Source: Deltaproteobacteria bacterium
GTDB lineage: Bacteria; Myxococcota_C; UBA6777
DNA length: 64,000 bases
Assembly (NCBI GenBank): GCA_006226375.1
Contig: SBHC01000028.1
Span: 57,543-121,542, forward strand
Direction of reading: 5' to 3'
Both the position numbers and the translations under genes were made by a program. This document shows, one piece after another, positions 18,865 to 26,735 of this stretch; position 1 is the first letter of the stretch; each line of letters begins with the position of its first letter. Under the pieces are notes generated by a model. The model saw nothing but the letters and a program-made list of their open reading frames with translations. It was not told the DNA's origin and did no database searches.

Positions 18865-19599
18865 TTAAGATTTGAGCGCGGCCCGGTTTTCACTGGGAAG
18901 AGCTTCACCAAAATGCTTCAGGACCTTGGTTAAGAAACCCATCGCACGCTGGACATCTTTGTCGCCCATCACACCCAACATTCCGAAGATACCGACGGAA
19001 GAAGGAGGCTCTGCGTTGCTCTTTTCCAACGCCTTCCCAAGGGTTCCCACCATGTGTACGGCCTCGGCTCCCAAGACACCGGAGTCCAGAAAGGCTTCAA
19101 ACTCACCGGAGTTAACAAGCAAAGCAAACTTCTCAAAGCTTCGAAGGAATTGTTTCACAGTGGTGTGAATGTTGATGCCTGAGGCTTGGATACCTTTGGC
19201 AAATTCATCCATGATATCCGTAACCATGGCCAAGAAGTGTGGACCTTGCTCCAACATCTCCACCGCCATCTTGAGCTGATCCGCACGACTCAACAAAGCT
19301 GTGAGAACTTGCGTGGTCTCATCCGATGAAAGCTTCTCAAGCATCTCCAACAAATTCTTCATGCGGGCTTCCAGATCAACCCCTCGTTGGGAAGCCTGAC
19401 GGAACGTATCGTCCACAGTATCCGTCATCATCGCGACCATCAATGGAGCTTGTTGCGTCATCTCCATCATGGTTTCCATCCGCCTCTCCATTCGATCGAG
19501 GCGTTCCAATAACAACGTGAGTTTGTCGGAAACATCAGATGCTCCGGCTTCCCCTCGGCTGCCCGCATTGTTGGACCCAAGCACGGCATTCGTGTCCAT
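18865..19599 (-). CDS. DUF1641 family protein
   Basis: A 244-residue helical protein. The N-terminal half has a coiled-coil-like stretch (about 25-60, L-L-L-E-R-L-D-R-M-E-R). The C-terminal block with D-V-Q-R-A-M-G-F-L at about 220 is typical of DUF1641. This family is regularly found beside sulfide:quinone oxidoreductase or formate dehydrogenase genes, but its biochemical role is unknown; a membrane-anchoring or assembly role for SQR is an inference from context. ATG 19599 follows AAGGAGGAG, a near-perfect ribosome-binding site. It is the first gene of a two-gene operon with sqr. Confidence 0.85.
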   Translation of the reverse strand: MDTNAVLGSNNAGSRGEAGASDVSDKLTLLLERLDRMERRMETMMEMTQQAPLMVAMMTDTVDDTFRQASQRGVDLEARMKNLLEMLEKLSSDETTQVLTALLSRADQLKMAVEMLEQGPHFLAMVTDIMDEFAKGIQASGINIHTTVKQFLRSFEKFALLVNSGEFEAFLDSGVLGAEAVHMVGTLGKALEKSNAEPPSSVGIFGMLGVMGDKDVQRAMGFLTKVLKHFGEALPSENRAALKS

Positions 19600-19646
19600 A
19601 TCTCCTCCTTCAGCACAGCAAGCGTTAATTAACATTAGGTTCATAG

Positions 19647-19663
19647 GTAGGTACAAGACCTAC
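19647..19663. promoter_or_regulatory. Inverted repeat GTAGGT-N5-ACCTAC, candidate operator of the DUF1641-sqr operon
   Basis: A perfect 6-bp inverted repeat with a 5-bp spacer lies 48 bases upstream of the DUF1641 start, where a repressor of the operon would bind. Further AGGT copies flank it. No regulator gene is adjacent, so the binding protein is unknown; a sulfide-responsive repressor is only a guess. Confidence 0.45.
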
Positions 19664-19753
19664 ACCACAACCCAAACCATGCGAAGAAGCCCAACAATAT
19701 CAAACAGAAAAGTGGCATACGAGCGGAGAATCACTCAACCCATAAGATGCAAA

Positions 19754-19792
19754 GCGTTGCGCAGCTTTGTTTCACTGAAACAGAAGCAACGC
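19754..19792. repeat. Long bulged hairpin in the DUF1641 / Cys-repeat protein intergenic region
   Basis: The arms GCGTT...AACGC, GCTT...AAGC and TGTTTC...GAAACA nest on a three-base loop ACT, giving about 15 base pairs interrupted by a 5-base and a 1-base bulge. No T-run follows on either strand, so it does not look like an ordinary terminator. An overlapping alternative pairing is GTTTCAC (19769) with GTGAAAC (19794). Confidence 0.4.
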
Positions 19793-20099
19793 GGTGAAAC
19801 ATCCTGCTACACACTACAACCTTTCCATTCAACCCAAAGGAACATTCTGGAAGAGAATCGTGACTGAAATCACAGTATCTATCCGAATTTCAAAATTTTT
19901 CTATTTTTCGCAATCACTCCGGATGAGGCCTCGTTGGTCAAAGTGAGAGCAACGAGACAATACAAAACAATGATTCTCTCGGATACTTCGAAAGAATCGT
20001 CATTACTAGAGTGGTCTCTTGCGTTCCAGATTCAGGCAACCCAGCGAGAAGAAATGAAGCAAGCCGCACAATTCTCGCAGTTCCAACAAGGAGTTCGAC

Positions 20100-20816
20100 A
20101 TGAAACCCTGGACAACCATCTTGACCTTTGCCGCCACCCTTCCCTTTTTGCAGCCTGTGATGGCGAAACCCTCCGCTTGCATGCTGAAAGAAAAAACCAG
20201 CTGCAAAGCGAACTACAAAGAAGAGCGAAGAAACTGCCGAGCGACTTATCTGGAAGACAAAGTTGAATGCCGAAGCAACCGGAAGAACAGCATCAAAACA
20301 TGCAAAACACAGCTCTCCAAAACAGTATGCAGCCGAGGAATTACCAAAGAGCAACGTTCCAACTGCAAAGTCCAACGAAAGGCCCATTACAACAAATGTG
20401 TCAAAGAAAAGGGGGAGTTGTCACCTTGCACAGAAACCTACAAGTCCTGCAAAGTCACATGTTTCCGCAGCTGCAAAGCTTGCACCTTGCGACATGTCAG
20501 CCAGTGTGTTCGTCGCTGCTCCAGAAACCGAAGTACCTGCCGTCGCAAGAACCGTGGAATCATCCGAACCTGCCGCAAACCATCGCACCAGCTTGAGCGG
20601 GCTTGTGTTCGGAACTTCCGGATGATGCAGTGGCAAACCTACTACAAATGTCTGGCCAATCGTCGAAGCGTGTACCTGGCTTGTGTGTACCAAGCTCATG
20701 ACACCGAACGAACTTGCCGCACGACTTCCGTGAAGACCTACAGAACGTGCCGTGTGGATGCCATCAAGAAGCAAACCAACTGTCGCACCGAAGCTCGTAA
20801 AAAGTGCCAGGGCTAA
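20100..20816 (+). CDS. Secreted protein with cysteines at 11-residue spacing
   Basis: A 238-residue protein with a clear signal peptide (about 1-22, ending V-M-A). The mature part is Arg/Lys-rich and has 24 cysteines. They fall at 35, 46, 57, 68, then 89 and 100, then 147, 158, 169, then 184, 195, 206, 217 and 228: runs with an exact 11-residue period, with a denser cluster at 110-140. An 11-residue period places a cysteine on nearly the same face of a helix after three turns, so stacked helices tied by disulfides are plausible. I recognise no family. ATG 20100 has AAGGAG six to seven bases upstream. The gene converges on the Nudix gene with three bases between stops. Confidence 0.8.
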   Translation: MKPWTTILTFAATLPFLQPVMAKPSACMLKEKTSCKANYKEERRNCRATYLEDKVECRSNRKNSIKTCKTQLSKTVCSRGITKEQRSNCKVQRKAHYNKCVKEKGELSPCTETYKSCKVTCFRSCKACTLRHVSQCVRRCSRNRSTCRRKNRGIIRTCRKPSHQLERACVRNFRMMQWQTYYKCLANRRSVYLACVYQAHDTERTCRTTSVKTYRTCRVDAIKKQTNCRTEARKKCQG

Positions 20817-20819
20817 CCC

Positions 20820-21320
20820 TCAAGTTCCTTGCCACTCCTTGAACTTCCCCCACTCGACCTCCAAATTGGGCGTCAACTGCCCGCTCCCCAACTCTTCTTC
20901 AATCCTTGACGGCGACCACCATCGAGCTTCAGCCAGTTCGTAGGGATCAGGGCTGAGTTCCCCGTTAAAGACGCATCGATAGGTATACACAAGCTCAGAC
21001 TCGATTTCGGTTCGCCAGATGTAGGTATACATCAACTCCAAGGGAGCCGAGATTCCCAACTCTTCCTCCATCTCTCGATAGGCCGCGTGCTCAGGCGCTT
21101 CACCCAATTCCAGATGACCTCCCACAGAAGTGTCCCATCGATTGGGCTGGATCTTCTTGTGAGCCGGCCGAAGTTGAAGCGCCACATGCCCCTCAGAGTT
21201 CACAACAAAGACATGGACAACCTGATGCAACAGGGACGGATCCCCATGACATTGTGAACGAGGGGCTTGTCCAATCACGTCCCCATCTTCGTTGACCAGA
21301 TCAAACATTTCTTCGGACAT
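20820..21320 (-). CDS. Nudix hydrolase
   Basis: A 166-residue protein with a complete Nudix box G-x5-E-x7-R-E-x-x-E-E-x-G (starting G-H-L-E-L-G-E, ending E-E-E-L-G-I) at about 75-97. The layout before the box (V-H-V-F-V-V-N, then W-D-T-S-V-G-G-H) is that of the YfcD/IPP-isomerase-like subgroup, which hydrolyses nucleoside diphosphates linked to another moiety; the substrate is unknown. ATG 21320 is preferred to TTG 21341. The hemolysin III gene ends 24 bases upstream in the same direction, so the two are probably co-transcribed. Confidence 0.88.
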   Translation of the reverse strand: MSEEMFDLVNEDGDVIGQAPRSQCHGDPSLLHQVVHVFVVNSEGHVALQLRPAHKKIQPNRWDTSVGGHLELGEAPEHAAYREMEEELGISAPLELMYTYIWRTEIESELVYTYRCVFNGELSPDPYELAEARWWSPSRIEEELGSGQLTPNLEVEWGKFKEWQGT

Positions 21321-21344
21321 GACAGCTCGTTCTTCCTCCAAGGT

Positions 21345-22043
21345 CTACGCCACCCACGTGAAGTACACGCTGAAGAAGTGACAAGCGCTCCCCGCCATCA
21401 CAAACAAATGCCAGATGCCGTGGTGGTAAGGGATTTGACGAAAGATGTAAAACACCGTCCCTACGCTGTAGAACAGACCACCCGCGATAAGCAACGCAAA
21501 CCCTTCAAGCGGCAAGCTCTGTTGCAAAGGAACAAAGATGAGCACCGCCGCCCATCCCATGGCCAGATAGATCATTGTCTCCCAGAAGGGATGACGCTTG
21601 GAGATTAGAAACTTGAGGGCGATGCCAACGATCGCCATGCCCCAGGCAAAGCTAAAGAATCCCCAACCCCAGGTTCCTCCCAAGGCAAGCACCGTAAAGG
21701 GCGTATATGACCCAGCGATCAGCAAGTAAATGCAGGAGTGATCCAGCGTTTGCAGGGTCTTTTTGGCGTAATAAAACCGAGAGCTATGGTACAGCGTGGA
21801 GGCTGCGTAGGTCATCACCATCGTCGAGCCAAAGATAGAGCAGCAGATGAACAACCCAAGATCGCCCTGCATCCCCGAGTAGATAGCCATCACCAACAGA
21901 CCCACAACACTCAGGACAAGCCCCAGACCATGAGTGAGCGTGTTAAACCATTCTTCTCGACGATTTTGACCATTGATCGGGCAGGATAGAGTTTCTATCG
22001 GGGAAATAACGGCGGTTCTGGAGTCGGTTCTTTTTCGCAACAT
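21345..22043 (-). CDS. Hemolysin III / PAQR family membrane protein
   Basis: A 232-residue polytopic protein with seven hydrophobic segments. The family marks are present: N-x-x-T-H-G near the N-terminus, S-T-L-Y-H-S in the middle and a C-terminal H-H-G-I-W-H-L-F-V block whose histidines bind zinc in PAQR proteins. Bacterial members (YqfA type) are thought to affect membrane lipid homeostasis; hemolytic activity has been reported for few. ATG 22043 has AAGGAG seven bases upstream. A T-rich stretch in the 138-base gap before it probably ends transcription from the upstream membrane-protein gene. Confidence 0.9.
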   Translation of the reverse strand: MLRKRTDSRTAVISPIETLSCPINGQNRREEWFNTLTHGLGLVLSVVGLLVMAIYSGMQGDLGLFICCSIFGSTMVMTYAASTLYHSSRFYYAKKTLQTLDHSCIYLLIAGSYTPFTVLALGGTWGWGFFSFAWGMAIVGIALKFLISKRHPFWETMIYLAMGWAAVLIFVPLQQSLPLEGFALLIAGGLFYSVGTVFYIFRQIPYHHGIWHLFVMAGSACHFFSVYFTWVA

Positions 22044-22130
22044 CAACACACTCCTTTGCCTTCAAAGACTCACAACAAGCATTCCATACATACGAGCTTA
22101 AGAAAAGAAACCTTGATGCTTTGCAACAAA

Positions 22131-22181
22131 AAAGCTCCCCTCTCTCCCTAAAAGACTGGAGACAAGATTCTTTCGTCTCAA
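22131..22181 (-). terminator. Weak candidate terminator after the GT-C-like gene
   Basis: On the minus strand, a GAGAC...GTCTC hairpin (22159-22179) is followed about 25 bases later by GGGGAGC and a run of T residues. The stem is short and the T-run is not adjacent, so support is weak. Confidence 0.25.
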
Positions 22182-24473
22182 TTAGGGCCTTGTGGTGGGA
22201 CGCGAAGATGGGCGCGAGGTCTTGCGGGTGGCTGTTTTTCGAGGAGCATTTTTGAGGCGAAGTCCCGATGGTTGTGGACGCAACACTCGACGGAACCGTG
22301 GGTGGGGTTTTCTTATTGGCCGCGTTCTCTTTGGCAACGGAGGAAGCTGCTCAAATGGCTTGTTCGTCTGGGACTGAAACAATGTACCTGTGAAGCAGAA
22401 ATGCCGGACTGCGTCGTTGCTGGTCTGAATTTCAAAGGAGATCTTGAGCGGCTCCCAGGGCTTTCGCTTGGGTAGCTTCAGATGGTACGGAATGTACCCC
22501 TTCCGAGTGTAGCTTCGCAGCCGACGAACAAACGTATTGTTGGCACGAATGACCATATCCACAGGAGCACCAAACGGCCGTCCGCCTGGAAACCCGCTGT
22601 CGGCCACCCCCATAACCCCAGCGATTTGATCACCTTGTGGAGGCAAATCGTTGAACGTGATCACAATGGTCTTCCCAGTGCCGGGATGTGCCCAAATGCA
22701 TGGGACATGCACCCCACCCAGATGGGTTTGCGTGGGTTGCACAACCATCCATCGTTTGTGTGGACACTCGTAGCGAGCCCCTTTTTTGGGCACACAACGT
22801 TTGGTGGTCATGGGATCTCGTTCGGTAACCACAGCCTTGTGAAGGTTGTCTCGGAACGAATACAAGGGCCATTGTTGGCTGGCTTTTGGATTGAAGTATA
22901 CACCCCAGTCGCCCACTTTCGTCACCGTCTTGACGGTTGTACGAGGCGAGTGGGTCTGGTACCAAAAGCCTCCCCCTTTGGTCAGGATGTAATCGTAGTA
23001 GAGACCGTAGATGTCGTACTTCCAGCGCCAGGGTTCCCATTCTGCCCGGTGCCCAGGATAGGGGGCCAACGCAGGATTCTTAAACGAAGCGGGCATGACC
23101 GCGTAGTGGAAGTGAGAAAATCCAACCAACCCACCCCGCTTCACCAGGTAGTACACAGGAAAATGCAGGAAAGCGCCGTTCGACATGACATGCGAACCCG
23201 CGTTGTAGATCAAGCCATAGACGCGCGCGCCGTTGGGGATGGCCTTTAAGGCGTCGTTAACTTGCCGTGCTTCGCTTTCAAACACCCGGTATTTCCGAAC
23301 GTTGAGATTGGAAGAATACAGCGTAAGGGCGATGACAGGAGCGACGACAAACAGGTTCTTCCAGGACCGCCGAAACAAAGGAGGAACAGTCAGAATGGCC
23401 AACAAGGCGACCAGAGGAACCAGACGTGGTGACAACGCCCACCATACCCCAAACAAGCCCATCGGCATCGCCATGTAGAGACCCATCATCCCCAAAACAA
23501 GGATGGAGGTCGGCCACCAAGGCCAGGCCACGTTCGGCTGATTTCGAAACCTGCGGAACAATCGCAACAGCAGACCACAAAGAACCATCCAGCACAGGCA
23601 GATCAACCAATACCGAACGACCCAAAGGTCTTCGGCTCCGTGGAAGGACTCATTGAGGTGCTCCGCCATACTTGAGAGCTTCTGCACCACAGGACGGTAC
23701 TGGGCCTTCCACCAACCTCCACCGAGGTGTGCGTCGCCGCTTGCGCTCGCCTGTAACGCCGGTCCGCCGGAGCGGGACAACAGAAGCTGGTACATCCAAA
23801 CGGCCAGAAGCCCCATCGAAGGAACCCAGGAAAGACTTGTGTACCAACGCTGTTTAAAGGATCGAAAGCGATAAAACACCACGACCACAACAGCGAGAAA
23901 GCCTACCGTGAGATACGCAAAGACGTGGGAGTAGAACAGCACGATGGAGACTGCCACCATGGTCCACCAGTCGGACCAGCGAAACCCCCGTGACATCCGC
24001 ACCATAAGCCCCACGCCCCAGCATAGGAACGGGAAGCTCAACACATACGGGACAAACCCCATGTAGAGGGGCCAGTTGTACACCACCACAAAGACCAGCA
24101 ACGAAGGCCACGGAGACAACCGAAACGACCGAAGCATATACACGGCAGACAAGGGAGTGCCCACAATGTACAGGCTCAACATGATCTTCCCAGCGACGGC
24201 CACAGGCATCAGATAAGAAAGCCACGCCGTGAAGTAGTAGAAAACCACGTAGGTCGCGAGGGGATTGTTGTGGGCGACCGCATAGGTCGAGAAGCCCCAC
24301 AGGTCGTTCGATTGGTACCGAAGAAACGACACCATGCCCAGGTGTTGAGGCCAGTCCAGGTACGGTAAGAACTCCGCCACAAACAGAGGCATAAGCGACG
24401 CCCCTGCCAGCAGCCCAAAGACCAGCCAAAACAGAGATTCATTTTTGAGGGAGGCACCTATCGCTGTCTTCAA
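22182..24473 (-). CDS. Large polytopic membrane protein, GT-C glycosyltransferase-like
   Basis: A 763-residue protein. Residues 1 to about 410 contain about ten membrane helices. The first extracytoplasmic loop has L-D-W-P-Q-H, an acidic motif in the place expected for GT-C enzymes that use lipid-linked sugars. The remainder is a soluble, probably periplasmic, region ending in a tail rich in Arg/Ser/Thr/Pro. A similar architecture and tail occur in the 1053-residue protein at 59180-62341. The start is TTG 24473, supported by AGGAGAG about eight bases upstream. The reductase gene ends 51 bases upstream on the same strand. I cannot name a substrate; YfhO-type or O-mannosyl transfer are possibilities. 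Confidence 0.65.
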   Translation of the reverse strand: MKTAIGASLKNESLFWLVFGLLAGASLMPLFVAEFLPYLDWPQHLGMVSFLRYQSNDLWGFSTYAVAHNNPLATYVVFYYFTAWLSYLMPVAVAGKIMLSLYIVGTPLSAVYMLRSFRLSPWPSLLVFVVVYNWPLYMGFVPYVLSFPFLCWGVGLMVRMSRGFRWSDWWTMVAVSIVLFYSHVFAYLTVGFLAVVVVVFYRFRSFKQRWYTSLSWVPSMGLLAVWMYQLLLSRSGGPALQASASGDAHLGGGWWKAQYRPVVQKLSSMAEHLNESFHGAEDLWVVRYWLICLCWMVLCGLLLRLFRRFRNQPNVAWPWWPTSILVLGMMGLYMAMPMGLFGVWWALSPRLVPLVALLAILTVPPLFRRSWKNLFVVAPVIALTLYSSNLNVRKYRVFESEARQVNDALKAIPNGARVYGLIYNAGSHVMSNGAFLHFPVYYLVKRGGLVGFSHFHYAVMPASFKNPALAPYPGHRAEWEPWRWKYDIYGLYYDYILTKGGGFWYQTHSPRTTVKTVTKVGDWGVYFNPKASQQWPLYSFRDNLHKAVVTERDPMTTKRCVPKKGARYECPHKRWMVVQPTQTHLGGVHVPCIWAHPGTGKTIVITFNDLPPQGDQIAGVMGVADSGFPGGRPFGAPVDMVIRANNTFVRRLRSYTRKGYIPYHLKLPKRKPWEPLKISFEIQTSNDAVRHFCFTGTLFQSQTNKPFEQLPPLPKRTRPIRKPHPRFRRVLRPQPSGLRLKNAPRKTATRKTSRPSSRPTTRP

Positions 24474-24524
24474 CGTTGCGCTCTCCTCTTCAGGATCTCG
24501 AAGCGAAGGTCGGAACGCACAGGC

Positions 24525-25385
24525 TTACTCCGACGGTTCGGTGGCGTTGTCAGTCCAGCCATGGAAAGGCACAAATTGTTCGTGGTCCGGGATTTGCCAG
24601 GTCTTAATCCAAAGGGAGCTGGCTCCGTCCACACGAAGCGTCTCACCTGTGACATACGCCGCTGCAGGTGAAAGAAGATAGGTAACAGCCGCAGAGACTT
24701 CGCTCTCGGTCCCCAAGCGCTTCATGGGAACATCGTTCTTGATTTGAGAGAGCATTTCTTGGATGCCTTCGTCGTATTGCGTGAGGCCGTGCCCTTCGAT
24801 CGTGCCGGGAGCCACAGAGTTAACGCGGACACCTGCGTGTGCCCACTCGACCGCGAGGGTCTTGGTCAGGTTCACCACTCCAGCCCGCGCCGCACCGGTA
24901 TGGGCCATGCCAGGAAAGCCCCGCCACATCTCAGCCACGATGTTAACGATAGCACCACCCTTTTCACCGAACACGCGATTGTACGCTTCCTTGGACACCA
25001 GAAACGTCCCGGTCAGGTTGGTCTCCACAACCGCGTGCCAGCCCTTCTTGGAGATAAACTGGGCTGGGCTTGGAAACTGGCCACCTGCGTTGTTCACGAG
25101 ACCGTGGAGGGTACCATGCTCGTCCAAGACCTTATCAAACAGGGCGGTGATGCTCTCTTCGTCGCGGATGTTGACCGTCGCAAACGAAGCCTTCCCCCCT
25201 GCGTTTTGGATCTCCTCGACCACAGCGTTGAGTCGCTCTTCCTTCCGAGCTGAGACAACGACGTGAGCCCCGAGGGATGCAAGCTCGTGTGCGATCGTCC
25301 GGCCAATACCGGTGCCTCCACCTGTCACAAGATACACCTGACCGGCGAACAAGTCCGGACGAAAAATGGATTGATAGGACGTCAT
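24525..25385 (-). CDS. Short-chain dehydrogenase, peroxisomal trans-2-enoyl-CoA reductase (PECR)-like
   Basis: A 286-residue SDR with the cofactor motif T-G-G-G-T-G-I-G near residue 22 and N-N-A-G in the expected place. The usual catalytic Y-x3-K is missing: the block reads H-T-G-A-A-R-A-G, with Thr and Arg at those places. As I recall, human PECR has almost the same block (H-S-G-A-A-R-A-G), so this is a subfamily trait, not decay. It likely reduces 2-enoyl-CoA (or a 2,4-dienoyl-CoA) with NADPH in fatty-acid metabolism. Two in-frame ATGs (25403, 25385) are possible; the second begins nearer to the family start. Confidence 0.85.
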   Translation of the reverse strand: MTSYQSIFRPDLFAGQVYLVTGGGTGIGRTIAHELASLGAHVVVSARKEERLNAVVEEIQNAGGKASFATVNIRDEESITALFDKVLDEHGTLHGLVNNAGGQFPSPAQFISKKGWHAVVETNLTGTFLVSKEAYNRVFGEKGGAIVNIVAEMWRGFPGMAHTGAARAGVVNLTKTLAVEWAHAGVRVNSVAPGTIEGHGLTQYDEGIQEMLSQIKNDVPMKRLGTESEVSAAVTYLLSPAAAYVTGETLRVDGASSLWIKTWQIPDHEQFVPFHGWTDNATEPSE

Positions 25386-25564
25386 AAGCACCACCATCTC
25401 CAAAGATATAAGTTTCCCACCTTTGAAACAACAGAGCTTCTTTTCGTAACGAAAGAACCTGTTGCATCAACCAAAGCCAAGAGTGCGCGGACTGTAGCAC
25501 AACCCACTGAACTAGCCAAGGGAACGACGAATAAGCCCCGAACAATCCTAGAGTTTGGATTCAA

Positions 25565-25595
25565 TTGTCACACCTTGACTCAGCTTTGGTATAGT
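25565..25595 (+). promoter_or_regulatory. Candidate sigma-70-type promoter for the MBL-fold gene
   Basis: TTGTCA (25565) and TATAGT (25590) each match the consensus at five of six positions, 19 bases apart, which is longer than ideal. They lie about 45 bases upstream of ATG 25641, in the intergenic gap shared with the divergent reductase gene. Confidence 0.35.
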
Positions 25596-25640
25596 CTGTC
25601 GGAAGAACGGACGTAACCAACAACAAACGGGGAGCAAACA

Positions 25641-26495
25641 ATGGCGATAGCTTTGCGGGTATTGGGCAGCGGCTCCGGAGGAAACTCTTCCATCCTCCGG
25701 CTGGAAACACCCGATCAACACCTGCATTATCTCTTTGACGCAGGCTTCTCTCCCCGAGAACTCCGAAAACGCTTGCACATCGCGGGCCTCGTGCTGGAAC
25801 AAATCGACGGATTGTTCATCACGCACCTGCATCGTGATCACTTTAAGGATGGATGGCAGGAGATCTGTTGGGAACACAACATTCCCATCTACCTCAACAC
25901 CCTTCATGTTCGACTGTGGAAAGATTTTGGGCGTTCGATGGAGGGAGTAACAGTACTCGACGAGGACTACACCCTTACCAACGACACTCACCTGTCCATG
26001 GTCAGACTTCCCCATGATCAGCAGGGCAGCGTCGGCTTTGTCGTGGAACATCGCGGGACTCGCCTTGGCTTTGCCACAGATCTTGGCCACGTACCCAAAT
26101 CGTTGTTCCAAGCGTTCCGACGGCTCGATGGCCTGGCGTTGGAGTGCAACTACGACCCGGACCTTCAACGAAACAGCCGCCGCCCCGCATACCTAAAGCG
26201 CCGCATTATGGGGAGCTACGGTCACCTGTCGAATCCACAGTCGTTGAAAGCCATTCGAAAAATCGCGGAACACTCTTCGCTTCAGCACATCATCCTGCTG
26301 CACCGGTCGGAACAGTGCAACTCCATCCCACACATCGAATACCTGGCCTCGGATTTGTGCCCTCATCTCAGCAACACACTTCGATTTACAGACCAAAGTG
26401 AACCAACCGGTTGGTTTGAAGTTCAGCCTCCCAATGCCAACACCCACCCTGTCACCCTAAAACCCGACGATCAAATGGAGTTGTTTTCGCTGTAG
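25641..26495 (+). CDS. MBL-fold metallohydrolase, YycJ/WalJ-like exonuclease, with C-terminal clamp-binding-like motif
   Basis: A 284-residue metallo-beta-lactamase-fold protein. It opens with V-L-G-S-G-S-G-G-N-S-S and has the metal motif T-H-L-H-R-D-H at 61-67, a later D-L-G-H, G-H-L-S-N and a His near the end. The order matches the YycJ/WalJ group, which is known in Gram-positive bacteria as a 5-prime exonuclease or DNA-metabolism enzyme. The final residues Q278-M-E-L-F282-S-L fit the bacterial sliding-clamp motif Q-L-[SD]-L-F at an exposed C-terminus, which would tether the enzyme to replication. GGGGAG precedes ATG 25641. The retron locus starts right after its stop codon. Confidence 0.82.
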   Translation: MAIALRVLGSGSGGNSSILRLETPDQHLHYLFDAGFSPRELRKRLHIAGLVLEQIDGLFITHLHRDHFKDGWQEICWEHNIPIYLNTLHVRLWKDFGRSMEGVTVLDEDYTLTNDTHLSMVRLPHDQQGSVGFVVEHRGTRLGFATDLGHVPKSLFQAFRRLDGLALECNYDPDLQRNSRRPAYLKRRIMGSYGHLSNPQSLKAIRKIAEHSSLQHIILLHRSEQCNSIPHIEYLASDLCPHLSNTLRFTDQSEPTGWFEVQPPNANTHPVTLKPDDQMELFSL

Positions 26496-26500
26496 CTAGC

Positions 26501-26735
26501 GTTGGTTTGTGCACACAAGAGCATGAACTCAAACACCCTTGTCGAGGGCAACAACTTCGAGTATGGTGAGAGTTCCCAGATTGTAGTCTATCAGAGCCGA
26601 TAGAGAACCATACACACGGTAATTGTTGGACTTATCCAGCGCGTCCCCCCAACCTAGGGACAAGAAGCGCTCCGTACAACATCGAGCAGGTCCTCGGGTA
26701 TTGACACTTCTCAGCCGATCAGAAGCAAGGGATTC
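26501..26735 (+). ncRNA. Candidate retron msr-msd RNA
   Basis: The 240 bases before the accessory gene are densely foldable. Stems read on the + strand: TTGT-GCAC-ACAA (26507-26518); GAACTC plus CACC pairing with GGTG plus GAGTTC (26525-26575); TCTATC-AGAGCC-GATAGA (26587-26604); AGCGCGTCCC pairing with GGGAC, a five-base bulge and GCGCT (26639-26671), enclosed by TGTTG...CAACA (26624-26681); CTTCT...AGAAG (26708-26724). Several short stems followed by one longer imperfect stem is the layout of a retron RNA. I could not fix the a1/a2 end pairing or the branching G (AGC at 26520-26522 is one option), so boundaries and identity are tentative. The two + strand genes that follow fit an RNA-effector-RT order. 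Confidence 0.5.

Larger units (their letters stand above)
19600..20099. other. Intergenic region of 500 bases between divergent genes
   Basis: No gene is supported here. It holds the candidate operator at 19647, the bulged hairpin at 19754-19792, a T-rich stretch near 19890-19910 and a second inverted repeat, CTCGTTG...CAACGAG, at 19930-19956. Short open frames are present, but they lack ribosome-binding sites and normal protein composition. The region must carry the promoters of both flanking genes and could encode a small RNA. Confidence 0.5.

Noticed and set aside
22482..23249. Open frame of 255 codons on the plus strand
   Set aside because: Antisense to the GT-C-like gene; no support of its own.
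24880..24930. Inactivated SDR (pseudoenzyme)
   Set aside because: The changed Tyr-Lys site agrees with the PECR subfamily, so it is probably functional.
26536..26732. CCCTTG (26536) and CAAGGG (26727) as retron a1/a2 pairing
   Set aside because: Only six base pairs, and the left arm lies within another, better stem. The true end pairing remains unknown.
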